Positions 1 to 11,247 of a DNA stretch of 64,000 nt are shown piece after piece; positions within the stretch are counted from its first letter, which is position 1; every line of letters begins with the position of its first letter. The stretch is from Spirodela intermedia (Eukaryota; Streptophyta; Magnoliopsida; Alismatales; Araceae). Position numbers and translations under genes: made by a program. The stretch is from the NCBI GenBank assembly GCA_902729315.2, contig LR746266.1, positions 3,792,759-3,856,758 on the forward strand, given 5' to 3'. The notes below the pieces were generated by a model that saw nothing but the letters and a program-made list of their open reading frames with translations, made no database searches and was not told where the DNA came from.

Positions 1-300
1 TCCATATTACTTCTAATCTTATTTTTTGTGAATGGACAAAACATATTGAGGTTAATTGTCACTTTATCCGAGAGAAACTTGAAGCTCAGTTGATTCTTCT
101 GATTGGGGTGTCTTCGGAAGCATAGCTTGCAAACATGCTTATGAAAGCTCACCATGGTCCTCGGCAAAATTCTTCTTGCTCTAAGTTTAGAGATTTTGAT
201 CTCTATGCTCCAGCTTGAGGAGGGCTATAGAGATATATGGGTCTGACCTACTTTCTCTCTCTCCTCACCCCTATATGTATAGGGCTTCTACAATTTTTTT
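1..300 (+). mobile_element. 3' end of a truncated Ty1/copia retrotransposon
   Basis: From base 3 one frame reads HITSNLIFCEWTKHIEVNCH and then a FIREKL block. This is the end of the copia RNase H domain (family pattern TKHIE.DCHF.REK). A stop follows at about 123. A purine-rich stretch around 211-224 (agcttgaggaggg) sits where a copia polypurine tract is expected, and the next bases (ctatagagatatatggg) look like a mutated LTR start. The stretch near 270-293 (cctatatgtatagggcttct) looks like an LTR core. The left part of the element lies outside the window, and the right LTR seems cut short where the next element begins. No intact protein remains. Confidence 0.7.
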
Positions 301-3300
301 AATATAATAATAATATTTTTGTCATCAACTTGATAAGTCCCTTCTAATGAAATCCTACAACAAAATTTAAATAGTACAAAAATAAAATTAACTAATGAAA
401 ATTTTCCTTCATTATGACACAAAAAATTAGGTCATATCTCTAAAAAGAGAATTGATCCACTTGTGTTTAATGAAATCCTTGACCTACTTGATTATAAAGA
501 TTTTGACATGTGTCAAATGTATCAAAAGGAAAAAAATAAACATAAAAAAAGTGTCAATCGAGTTTCAAATATCTTAAAATTAATACATACGGATATTTGT
601 GAATCATTCCTTATGACCTCTTAGAATTATCAATAATATTTTATTATATTTATAGATTATTATTTTCGATTTGATTATTTGTATCTTATTCATAAGAAGT
701 ATTAATTATTAGATTTATTCAAAAAATATAAAGTCAAAGTTCAGAATCAATTCAACAAAAAATTAAGATTATCAGATCAAACTATAGTGGTAAATATTAT
801 AGCACATATGATGGATCACGTGAATAACATTTAATACCTTTCAATAAATTCCTAGATAAATATGACATTGTCTCACAATATAGTGTCAGGATCTCCTAGC
901 ATGAATGATGTTGTTGAACGATTAAACATAACACTTAAAGATATGATAACTAATATGCTTAGTCAATCTACCTTACCATAAAACTTTTGGGAAGAAGTAC
1001 TAAAGACTACAAATTATTTACTTAATTTGGTTCCAACTAAGGTAATTGTCAAAACTCCTTATGAGCTTTGGATGAACAATAACTTAGTTTAAAATATTTA
1101 CACATTTGGAGTTGTTCGAAGGAGGCAAGACCTAACACACAATGAAAGGAAACTTTACTACAAAATAGTTAGTTGATATTTTGTTAGATATCCTAAAAAG
1201 TCTAATGGATATAAGTTTATAATGTCACAACTAAGTTTCTTTTTGAGACGTGAAATACTTATTTCTTTAAGGATATTGAGTTTTCAAATAGAGATAAGAT
1301 TAGAGATATTGATTTTGAAAAGTAATATATAAATATTCTTTCTATTACTATTGACAATGGTCTAGATGACATCATCTTGATTAACATTGATCAAGAAGTA
1401 ATTTCAGATCAAAATAATGTCATCATGCCTCTCACTTAAAAAAAATAAACTCAACATATTCAAGAACTAGTGTCATTAAGAAAATTCACTAGAAAAATGA
1501 GGAATGAGATTTTGTATGATTATATTGTATTTGTTTTAGAATATGAGGCTGACATTAGAGCGATGGAAGATGATCATATCAACTTTCATCCAGTCCACAT
1601 AAAGTTTTAATTCTCATAAGTGTATCGATGCCATGAATGAAGAAATTAAATCTATGAAGGATAATAACATTTGAAATTTTGTCCTATTACTCAAAGGTCT
1701 AAAGTTCATTGGTTATAAATAGATATTTAAAACCTAGAATGATTTGAAGGGTAATATGAAAAGATATAAAACTCATCTTATCATTAAAGAATTTACTAAC
1801 AAAGAAGGCATCAATTATACAAAGACTTTCTCTCCGATTTCATCAAAAAACTCTTTTAGAATAATAATGACACTAATAACTCATTTTGATCTTGAGTTAC
1901 ATCAGATAGATGTAAAGATTGTGTTTCTCGATGGTGACATTAATGAAATGATATAATATGGTACAACTTGAAAACTTTCTATGAGTTGAAACAAGGTTTC
2001 CGTCAATAGTATCACAAATTTCATCAAGTTATCATTTCATTTAATTTTGAGATAAATATGAGTTGAATCAAACTTTCTATCATAAGTTTATTAGAAGTAA
2101 ACATATATTTCTGATTTTATATGTTGATGACATATTACTTACCAATAATGATATATATTTATTATATGACACCAAAAGGTTTTTGTCATAAAAATTTACG
2201 ATAAAGAATTTTAGTGAAGTTTCTTTTGTATTGGACATAGAAATATATTGAGTTCAACTTTGAAATATCCTAGGGTTTTCACAAAAGAATTATATCGTGA
2301 AAGTTTTTGAGAGATTTAGTATGTAATGATGTAAACCATATGATACCTTTATTACTGAAGGAGACAAGTTTAATCTTAGTCAGTACCTTAAGAATGATTA
2401 TGAGCCTAAAGAGATGCAAAATATTCTTTATGTATCAATCATAAGAAAACTTATGGACACATCTAGATATTACATACATAATTAAAGTACTAGGCAAATA
2501 TTTAAGCAATTCTGATGTGAATCATCAGAAAGCAACTAAACGGTTATATAGTATTTGTAAAAAATAAAGAACTATATGCTTATATATAGGAAATTAGATT
2601 ATTTGGAGATCATTGAGTATTTATATTCTAATTTTAATAGAACATTGATAGTAGAAGAAACACTACGGATTATATCTACTTATTAATTAGAAAAGTTATA
2701 TCATGGAAAAATACTAAGTAGACACTTATAGCTTCTTCTACGTAGAGTTTATAGCATGTTATGAGGCATCAAATCATGAAACTTGACTGAATTTTTTTTT
2801 TACAAATTTATGAATTCTAGATGAAATAGAAATAATAATAAAATTATTTTATAATAATAATTAATCATTATATTTTTCAATAATAATAGAAGTTGGACGA
2901 AGTCTAAATATATAGACATTAAGTTCCTACTGATTAATTATAGAGTTTAGAGTGACTAAATATCTATATAGCATATTACGATAAACTCTATGGTAATAAA
3001 TCCACTTACTAAGGAATTATCACCAAAGATCTTTCATGAACATATTGCTCATATGGGTGTAATACCTCATGAGGATATGTAATTTTAGTAAGAGTTTGTA
3101 TTTTGATCCTCATACATTTATAAACACATTTTGATTATTTCATATATGAATAAAGTCTATGATTATTCTCACTCTAAATGTGGTTGCTTGATCTCCATTC
3201 TAAATAATGAGTACTAAGTTGAAAATGTTCATGTATTAATCACATTTCATATAATTTTTATGCTACATATCTATGTTTGATTTATGTCATTTATTATATC

Positions 3301-3690
3301 GATATACATGATTATTATTGGATTTAGTCACGTAAAAAATATGAAAAAAATTATTTTAGTTTCATATTAGTATAATGATGAACTAGATTAATGGAAATAT
3401 TTTTGGCAATGATAGCAAAATATTAAACTCAAAGTCATATAACGTACAATATCAAGTTATCATATATATATTATCTAAGTGGAAGACTGTTAGAGTTAAT
3501 CTTAATGTAAATAAATATACATAGATAAATTGTATATTATGAGGCTATCATTAAGTTAATCCCACTGAAAGTAATTCATTGAAATTTAAGTATTTAAGAT
3601 TACACCCTCTCTTGTAAGTATGAGTATAAATATAAATATATAAAGACTAGGTCTTATTCTAATTTTATGATGGGTTAAATTAGAAAAATA
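300..3690 (+). mobile_element. Degenerate Ty1/copia retrotransposon (pol remnant)
   Basis: Copia pol domains occur in the right order but are broken by stops and frame changes. GAG-pre-integrase lies at 418-624 (HKKLGHIS... to IHTDIC), integrase core remnants at about 625-830, and integrase C-terminal part at about 890-1120 (MNDVVERLN, NFWEEVLKTTNYLLNLVP). The reverse transcriptase start is open at 1744-1955 (INYTKTFSPIS, HQIDVKIVFLDGDI). Later RT pieces lie at about 1975-2260 (YELKQGFRQ; YVDD-like region near 2120), and the RNase H tail at about 2990-3080 (NPLTKELSPKIFHEHIAHMG). No gag or 5' LTR was recognised, so the element is 5'-truncated. The very high AT content and many stops indicate an old, inactive copy. 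Confidence 0.88.
3488..3690 (+). repeat. Probable 3' LTR of the degenerate copia element
   Basis: A purine-rich stretch (taagtggaagac, about 3476-3487) is followed by TGTTAGAGTTAATC at 3488. This is the usual polypurine tract and TGTTAG start of a plant copia LTR, and it lies about 400 bases after the RNase H tail. The right border is approximate because no clear terminal CA or target-site duplication was found. No matching 5' LTR is present. Confidence 0.55.
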
Positions 3691-3917
3691 CACCAAAATG
3701 CTTAAGTCGTTGGATTACTCTGCTGATCAAAAGGTTCCGGGAGTGTCACAGTGGTCCGTACCTATCAGGGTCGCCTTCCAGCCGGCGGTGATTGTATCGT
3801 GGTACCCGGCGGGCTGCCAGTTTCCCGGCGGTTGTTGGCCCCTGATGAATGCCCACCTAATTGTGGTGTCGACCCCCACTCGACCACTGGCCAGGCCCAT
3901 CTTAAACCAACGAAGTA

Positions 3918-3920
<3 letters not shown>

Positions 3921-3954
<34 letters not shown>
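3921..3954. repeat. (CT)n microsatellite
   Basis: About 17 uninterrupted CT units directly follow the GC-rich block that adjoins the copia remnant. Confidence 0.95.
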
Positions 3955-3955
<1 letters not shown>

Positions 3956-5468
3956 AGCTAGGCTTGAGGGAGGCCGATTTTCAGGCTGTGTCATCAGAAT
4001 TGCCATTTTTAGAGCTCAGTTTATGTATATGATTCCATATTAGGGAGTCCCCATAACGGATGAAGTTCTTGGAGGGTTGACGACAGTTTTTGTTCAGATG
4101 TGGCAATGGGTTAAGACGATTACTTGGTATGGACGACCAGCGTAGGTATGAACAGGGGAAGGGGATTACCATCATAGAAGGGCAGAAGAGATATGGGGGG
4201 ATCCAACAGAATATATTGTTGACCAAGACGTTGACTTTAGTGTCCAGCAGAGCTTTCTTGGAGGACCCAGAGGACCGTGGAGGAGGATTAAAAAACATAA
4301 AATGGGAAGAGGTCTTCTTCTGAAGGTCAATGGGTGGAAGCCTGCTGAGAGCAAGAACTGCATCGTACATCTGAGAGCTCCAGTATGAATGATGCCTTAA
4401 TCAGAAATCCTGGGTTGATTCCAGCAGGGCCCCCAAATTTTCCTGAATTAAATAACCCAATTTGTGGGAAACAATCGCCGAGGAAGAAAGGTAATCTCCA
4501 TCTGTTCGTGAACCAGTGATGCTAGGAGCCTCAGAAAGTACCCATTTTGAGGAACCCCCTTCGGAGTGGAAATATTTGCCCCAAATATTTCTCAAGCTAG
4601 ATGGAGCATTTTCTCAAGTGCTTCAGGAAAATCAAGGTGAAGTCGTAGATCATCTGCTGCACATCTGAACTAGAAAAATTCGGATCATTCCATGAGAAAT
4701 TTAGTAGTTAAGTGGGCAACAGGTCTTAGCCGCAGCCAGATGCCCAGAAAGCCGGGAGAAGAAACAACGTCTGCGGCAGAAGAACGCTTCCAGAATCACC
4801 CCCAGAAGTGCAGATGACTCGTACATATTTCGATAGAAAATGGATCAAAATGGCTGGCGGCTGGGCTCAGAACCAAAGCTGTCGGGGGAGCATTGCAGAA
4901 AGAAAGAGGGAAGCTTTGAGTTCTACCGAGATGGGCGAAGCCTTCCGGAGATGCCGGTGTTCTCCGGATTCTTGCGGTTCTTGGGCCGAGGGGTTTTCAG
5001 GGGTTTCGGAGAATCAGCGGATAAGAGTTGTCAGTGACTTTGCCCCTACTAGATGCAGAAATTACTACAAGTTTTCAGAATTCATTCTGGCATCTCATGA
5101 TGAGGGAGCGCATTTTTTGCATTGAGTTTTTCACGATAATTGGACGTATATCCATCAGAAGAAGGTTTCTCATGTCATTTTTCTCCTCATTCTTAGAATG
5201 GCATTCCGGCGCCTGCCCTTCACACCATGGCCGTTTATCCACAGAGAGGGGCCTTCTTGGGTATACCGGATATCGGAACTGAAGGCAAAAACCCCCGTCT
5301 TTGTTTCTGGATTTCTCCCTTCCCCACCGTTTTCCTTCTGCCGCTTCCGGCGGCGAGGGAGCTCCAAGAAGCAGTCTGCCTGCGTGTGTTGGTCCTCACA
5401 TCTGGTAACTGTAGCCTGTGGGTTCTCCCACTTTCTCCTGAACTATTCTCACGCGGCAGATTCCTTTA

Positions 5469-5516
5469 ATGGGTGTGGACTGTTCGGGAGCCCGGAGCTC
5501 GGGGGAGGTCCGCTGA
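5469..5516 (+). promoter_or_regulatory. Short upstream ORF in the FLN2 leader
   Basis: ATG at 5469 opens 15 codons (MGVDCSGARSSGEVR) and stops at 5514-5516, 12 bases before the FLN2 start codon. If transcription begins upstream, ribosomes would meet this ATG first. Its context (taatgg) has G at +4 but no purine-rich consensus before it. Its presence in the mRNA is an inference. Confidence 0.35.
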
Positions 5517-5528
5517 AGCTTCGTCAAG

Positions 5529-8348
5529 ATGGCGTCCGTCTTCTTCGCGCCGTCTATCCCTCTGCTCAGGTCTCTATCTCCTTTTTTATTTCTGAGATTA
5601 CGGCTTCCATCTAATGTATGCTTACTGAACTACCTCCATTAAAATGCGTCGAACTTCGTCAGAATTCTTCCGTTTCTCCCTCTCTTCTAAGATTTTGGTA
5701 TCATCCTTGAAACTGGATTTTACGATTGAATCGCTCAGCATTTCTAAAGCTTGTGCGCGAGTTGTAGTTGAGCTGTTCATGCCACATCTCTACTGTGCCT
5801 GAAGAATAAGGGCTAGTAAGCCATGAATCCTGATGTTATTTTCTGAAAACACTGCGAACCCGTCTTTATTTGAGCTGTTTTTGGGATGGTATGATTAGAA
5901 TTTCAGTGCTTTGAAATCTACTCCAGGCTACCTTTTTTTTTCTAAAATAGGAAGTTTTTTTCGCGAAATTACCCTGTGTTGTTCCTCCTGAAGATAGAGG
6001 AAATGGTAGCTTTTGCATTCCTCTTCACATCCAGAAGCCCAGGGGTTGTAGAAGAAGCCTCATAAGAAGAAACTTGAGGAGAGAACGTTAGGATCTTGGT
6101 GGTACAGACATTCAGCGTTGACTTCTGGAGAATTGTCAAGTTGAGTGGTTATATTGTCGGTAGATAACTTGAAATGATGCGAGATGTCAGGATCAGGCTT
6201 CAGTTTAAGTGACGAATCAATTTCCATTGAACTATGAGCATTGAGCATCCACCATATTATTATCTGAAAAATGTAATGGAGATCAGTAATATAATTTCAG
6301 AAATAACTAAATTATTTCTTCCTTATTTGGTTGCTGTTATCATTCAGGGAGCAGTCAAAATATTGGTCAACTTTTTCTTTGCCGAGTGTTCTACAACTCA
6401 GAGACACCAGGTTTCACCATTGCTGCATAAGGGCAGTTTCCAAGAAAAAACCTTCGCAGTTTGATGCAAAAGACTCATCATCTGAGGATGATTTGGCCCC
6501 AGAAGATGTTCCGAAAGTCTCTAGACGGCCTTCCACGCGCAGCAAGAAGAAAACACCCGTCAAGACTCCTGATGATGATGCGGTAACATCACTGGCTACA
6601 AAAGATGAAGAGGGCGGCGACCTGCCAGACGCACCCGCTGAACTTCCTAAGAAGATCTCAAGGAAAGGCCGAAAGAAAGGTGAAAAACTTTACCAAAATC
6701 GTCCTTTTCTCTAAGCTTCATTCCATAACCAACGCTGATTCTGAAGAACAATGCCTGAATTTTCTGGTGTGATGATCTAGCAGTGACAGCCAGCGCACCT
6801 AGCTCCGATGGTGAGACCTTGGAGGCTGAAGCTGAGAGAGTCGTAGCTGCTTCGGAGACGGATAAAACAGAGAAGAAAGTAGGCCGGAGGAGGACGAAGA
6901 AGAAGGTGGAGAGTGCGGATGATGAAATCACTGCTAAGGGCCAGGCCAGTATTGAGCTGCCTCAACAGCCCCCCTTGGCTGAGGACGAAGAGGATCTGCT
7001 TCTCACACAAGATGAGGGAGAGGACTCTAGCTTTACCTGTGCCTGGCCGCCATTAGTCTGCTGCTTTGGAGCTGCCCAACATGGATTCATACCCTCTGGG
7101 CGGCCAGCAAACAGGCTGATAGACCATGATATCCATGAGACGAAGAGGGATATGTTCTGGTCCCCAGATAAGTTTGTGAGATCCCCTGGGAGCTCAGCGT
7201 CTGGTGTGGCTCTCGCCCTTGCAAGCTTGGGTGGTCGTGTTGAATTCATGGGGAAGCTTGGCGACGATGAGTATGGTCAAACCGTGCTCTATCATCTTAA
7301 TGCCAACCAAGTCCAAACTCGCTCGATCAAGATTGATGCCTCGAAGCCTACAGCCGTGTCCCGAATGAAGCTCGCCAGGAGGGGCGGCCTGAAAACGACT
7401 TGTACCAAGCCCTGTGCTGAGGATAGCTTCCTGAGTTCCGAGGTCAACGTCGATGTGCTGAAGGAGGTAATTTTTTTCTACCCTTATTTAGATAATTGTA
7501 TCTGTTTCTACTAGTTCATGGCTGAATCCTGTTTCTTTCTCGTTCAGGCAAAGATGTTCTACTTCAATTCCTCATCTCTGCTCAACGAGAACCTGAGGAG
7601 GACAGCAATGCGGGCCGTCAAGGCCTCAAAGAAGCTCGGAGGGGTCATCTTCTTTGACTTGAACCTCCCTCTGCCGCTGTGGCAGTCCAACGAGGAGACC
7701 AAGGCGTTCATCAAGGAAGCCTGGGAATGTGCCGACATCGCCGAGCTCACAAAGCAGGAACTCGAGTTCCTCTGCGGGATCGAGCCAGTCGAAGAATTCG
7801 ACACCAAAAACAACGCAAAGTCCAAGTTTGCCCACCACAAATATGAAGCAGTGAAGTCGTTGTGGCACGAAAACCTCAAGGTGCTCTTCGTGACCAATGG
7901 GACCTCAAAAATACACTACTACACCGAGAAGGACGAGGGCTGGGTGCGAGGCATGGAGGACGCGCCGATCACACCCTTCACCGGCGATATGTCCGCATCA
8001 GGGGACGCCATTGTAGCCGGTAAGCCTCTCTGGTGGTCTAAATCAGCCATGATCGACTGGCGCGGCCCGCCAAGGCTTTAGCTCCTGTATATCGGCGTTG
8101 ATCATGGTTTTGGTCTGGTTTCAGCTCTCATGAGGATGCTTTCGGTTCAGCCGCATCTGGCGACGGACAAGGGCTATCTAGAGCACGTGACCAAGTATGC
8201 CATCACCTGCGGGGTCATCGATCAGTGGACGGCCTCACGGGTTTACGGGTTCCCCCCCAAGGAAGGGTTCGAAGGCGTGCCCGACGAAAACGGGGTGAGA
8301 TCCATCTCCGAGAAGGAGTTCCGCACAGTGGGTTCCTTCGCCGATTGA
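5529..8348 (+). CDS. FLN2: Fructokinase-like protein 2, chloroplastic
   Basis: Coding exons: 5529-5569, 6348-6679, 6784-7466, 7548-8019, 8125-8348; 583 aa. FLN proteins are pfkB-family parts of the plastid RNA polymerase (PEP/pTAC) complex and partners of thioredoxin z; sugar kinase activity is thought to be lost. The N-terminus (MASVFFAPSIPLLR...) looks like a plastid transit peptide. Residues about 60-205 alternate Lys/Arg-rich and acidic stretches (SRRPSTRSKKK, GRKKG, GRRRTKKKVE), as in FLN2 and unlike the shorter FLN1. The pfkB domain runs from about 210 to the end, with an adjacent Cys pair at 217-218 (LVCCFG), DLNLPLPLW near 389-397, and SASGD at 501-505 where true fructokinases have GAGD. 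Length fits FLN2 (about 616 aa in Arabidopsis). The first ATG is chosen because exon 1 splices in frame to the transit peptide. Confidence 0.93.
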
Positions 8349-8746
8349 TTCGCCTTCTCAATAATTTCACCCCTCTTCCTCCTTTCCTCTATCTGATTCC
8401 AAATTTTGTCCTCGCCGAGAGAACTATATAGGTTATTGGTTTTAAAAATGGTAGCTTTCTTCGACCCACCACCCCTCTTCTTCTTCTTCTTCTTCTTCTT
8501 CTTCAGAGCTTACGCAGAGGACATTATTTTCGCAAGATGGGCCACGCAGAGATTATATGAGCTCAGTCTCCGGTGGGATTCTGATTGAATACAAACAGAT
8601 ACAAGCAGATTTCCGCCAGGTTGATGCTCCTCTCTTTACATCCTTCTTATAAGGAAAGGGGAAGAACCCAGCAAGCCAAAAAGAGGTCAGGTCCTCAGTC
8701 CCGGAGACCACCCTTCACAATCTCCGTCCCATAAATAGTAGCTGCT
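8349..8746. other. Convergent intergenic spacer (FLN2 / PGL 3' ends)
   Basis: About 400 bases separate the two convergent stop codons and should hold both 3' UTRs. A (CTT)n tract of about 10 units lies at 8475-8504. No further ORF or RNA gene was recognised. Confidence 0.6.
8475..8504. repeat. (CTT)n microsatellite
   Basis: About ten CTT units lie just downstream of the FLN2 stop, probably in its 3' UTR. Confidence 0.9.
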
Positions 8747-10309
8747 CTAGGCACAAAAATCCCCCTCAAATGGCACGCAATGGAGCTTCGAGGCGGCGGA
8801 TCGATCCAAGAACCACACCAATTTCCCGTCTGTCGGCTGGACCATCCGGGCCGGAATTGCGGCGGCTTCTAGCTCCTCTGGGGCGGCGTCTATGGCTCGG
8901 TGCACCGCCGTGGCCTTGGCCTCGCCGGTGACCACGATGGCCACATTAGCGGCGGAGTTGATCACCGGCAGTGTGAAGGTGATCCTCTCCGGTGGGGCCT
9001 TGGGGGAGTCGGTGATGTAGGTGACCCAGTCCTCCCTCTGGTCAACTGCTGGATGACCCGGGAAGAGGGAGGCCACGTGTCCGTCTGGGCCCATGCCGAG
9101 GATGATGAGGTCAAACTTCGGGCAGTCTCTGCTCTCCAGGACGTCCACCGTACGGCTCTTCACAAGCTGGCGGAGGATGAATTCATAGCCCTCGGCCGCT
9201 TCCTCTGCCGATAGGTTGTCGTTGATGGAGTGCACATGGCTGGAGAGCACCGGTACCTGGGATTTTTTTAAATTTTTTTACCCGCGTGTCAGAGTTCTAT
9301 GCTTCAAAAGTCAACCCAATCGATCAGATGATGCGAAGAAAGGCGCTCAGAATTTGTTTGACTAGATAAATGGGCACTTCCAATTCATGTCGTAGGGTTG
9401 AATTCATCGGGGACACTGGATTAACCTCCAAAGAAGAAACCTGGTTTGACTTCGATTTATCCGTTTGACATTTCTGTACAGTATAAATTCAGACGATGTA
9501 ACAACTTGGGCGAGGCCATTTTGAGGAACATGCTGGGGAAAGATTTTTCATGCCTTGGTTAGGGGAAAAAAAATAAAAATAAATAAAGTGATTCGAAGTT
9601 ATAGATTCTTCAAGACATCGGACAGCAGAAAAATTCTGCCGGGTCAGCGCTGACTTTCACAAAAGTCCCAATGTATGCGTGATCCTACTGTTAGTAAGTA
9701 AATCTATGTAATGCTAAAAGTCAATCACAGTCGTCTTCACTACAAGGGATGAACCAATTTCTATCATCTTGCTGCCCAATAAATGCGGAAATCAATGATA
9801 TAATGGCAGAAACGACAAGCTTAATAATTCTTCTGCCCCATTTTCAGGAGCTCGGCCGATATGTAAACAGATCTTGGCATTTGGGGTTGACCAAATTTTC
9901 ATACCTTGGATAGAATCCCATCTTTTGCGAGCTTGTAGTTGCTGTCCGCATGATTCTTGGCGACCACTCTCTCGTCGGCCCAGAAGACATACCACTTTGT
10001 CCAGTCAACGGTTCTGTTGTAAGGAGCTTCGCAGAGCTTCCTGCTCCACAGAATGTCTCAAGTCAACTATAATTTAGGAAATTAAATAAAGTAAAGAAAC
10101 GCCCACCGCATCAAGCTGATGATGGATCCTCCAGAGAGAGCGACGGAAAATACACCCCTTTCCTTCACAGATAATTCTGATAATTGTGCGACGTAGTCGG
10201 CAAAATCCGTGGCGAGATCATCCAGATTCTCATAAATCTTCAGTTCCCCCCTTCCATCAGGCCCACTGGAAGCTGCAATCTTTGGCCGCTCAGAGAAAGT
10301 CAAAGGCAT
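8747..10309 (-). CDS. 6-phosphogluconolactonase, cytosolic type
   Basis: Coding exons in transcript order: 10309-10107, 10040-9905, 9256-8747; 282 aa. The enzyme hydrolyses 6-phosphogluconolactone to 6-phosphogluconate in the oxidative pentose phosphate pathway. Family motifs: VALSGGS at 56-62 (phosphate-binding SGGS), [12 protein letters not shown] in exon 2, [16 protein letters not shown] at 166-181, and [13 protein letters not shown] later. KLCEAPYN and the short leader resemble Arabidopsis PGL1/PGL2 more than the plastid PGL3, and no transit peptide is seen. The C-terminus extends past ASKL, so the peroxisomal SKL end of PGL2 is not terminal. The ATG at 10309 lies one base after a good acceptor (ctctcgccag), so a 5' UTR intron is likely and the leader exon lies upstream. 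Its neighbours give no functional hint. Confidence 0.93.
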
Positions 10310-11176
10310 CCTGGCGAGAGAAAATGGAAGATCTTTTGTTAAATAGGGTAGAAAACTTAGAAATGAACCAAATCTTTCTTCCCATCAATGCCGATAGTGA
10401 GTTAAAAACAATATGCGGGCCGTGTTCTTAAGCTTACAAAATTTTTAATCAGTCGGCCTAGTGGACGACGGCTAATCCTAACAAAAGTCAACTCATTTAA
10501 AAAGTAGGAGATTATTACGGAAAACTAAATGGTTTATTTCTTTGGAAATAATGGAATTATATAACTTGATGCTCGAAATAATCGTGAGAAGTAAAATCCA
10601 TCTCTCATATTTTTCATTTCCCAGAGAGAAAAAGGGAGCAGATAGATATAGAGCGAAGAATCTGCGACCAGATACCAATGCCTCTGCAGAGTCAAAGAAA
10701 GCGACTCGAACAGAGAATCCTAACTCTCGATCGACATTGTTGACGTGAACCCACATTTTTTTGTGGGTTCTTGATCAGATGGATTGCCTCAGTGGGAAGA
10801 AATAGCTAGAACGCCATAGCCTGGTAAGGTAGGTGCACTCTCCAAGGTCTGTTTTACCGGGAATATTAGAAGAAGAAAAAAGAAAGCCGAACAAGGAAGA
10901 AGAACCTGGAGGGGGAATTCCTCACGAGCTGTTTTTCTGGGATAATCAAGGGAAAAAAGGGGTGGTTCTTCTCTATAAGAGAAGCAGGGTCCATCCCCAG
11001 GACTCTCCAAGGTCTCGAGCACAGCGAACAGCAGAAGGAAGAAACTCTGCCAGGACCTCTCCAACCGCGGAAATTCGGATGATTCTTAAGAAGGCATCGA
11101 GAAAGAGAGGATTCGAGGAAAACCCACTTCGAGAACCATGGATTCCCCCAGGCAGAACATGCAGAAAGAGAGCGAG

Positions 11177-11196
11177 CGAGAGAGAGAGAGAGAGAG

Positions 11197-11246
<50 letters not shown>
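11177..11246. repeat. Compound (GA)n-(CAGA)n microsatellite
   Basis: About eleven GA units (11177-11199) are followed by about eleven CAGA units (11204-11246). The tract lies upstream of PGL on its minus strand, where it reads as CTGT followed by CT. Confidence 0.95.

Positions 11247-11247
<1 letters not shown>

Larger units (their letters stand above)
3691..5528. other. Unassigned sequence and FLN2 upstream region
   Basis: Base composition changes sharply at about 3700, from very AT-rich transposon to a GC-rich block (3720-3910) ending in a CT microsatellite. From 3960 to 4700 short open frames exist on both strands, for example 3981-4370 on the minus strand, but I recognise no protein family in them. 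From about 4800 to 5528 the DNA is moderately GC-rich and probably holds the FLN2 promoter and 5' leader. The start of transcription cannot be placed from sequence. Confidence 0.4.

Noticed and set aside
3981-4370. 129-aa minus-strand frame
   Set aside because: Open but without any recognised motif, and overlapped by a plus-strand frame; listed only as unassigned sequence.
10493-10756. Minus-strand frame starting MWVHVNNVDREL as a possible extra N-terminal PGL exon
   Set aside because: No convincing donor joins it in phase to the acceptor before 10309, and cytosolic PGL proteins start near the ATG at 10309.
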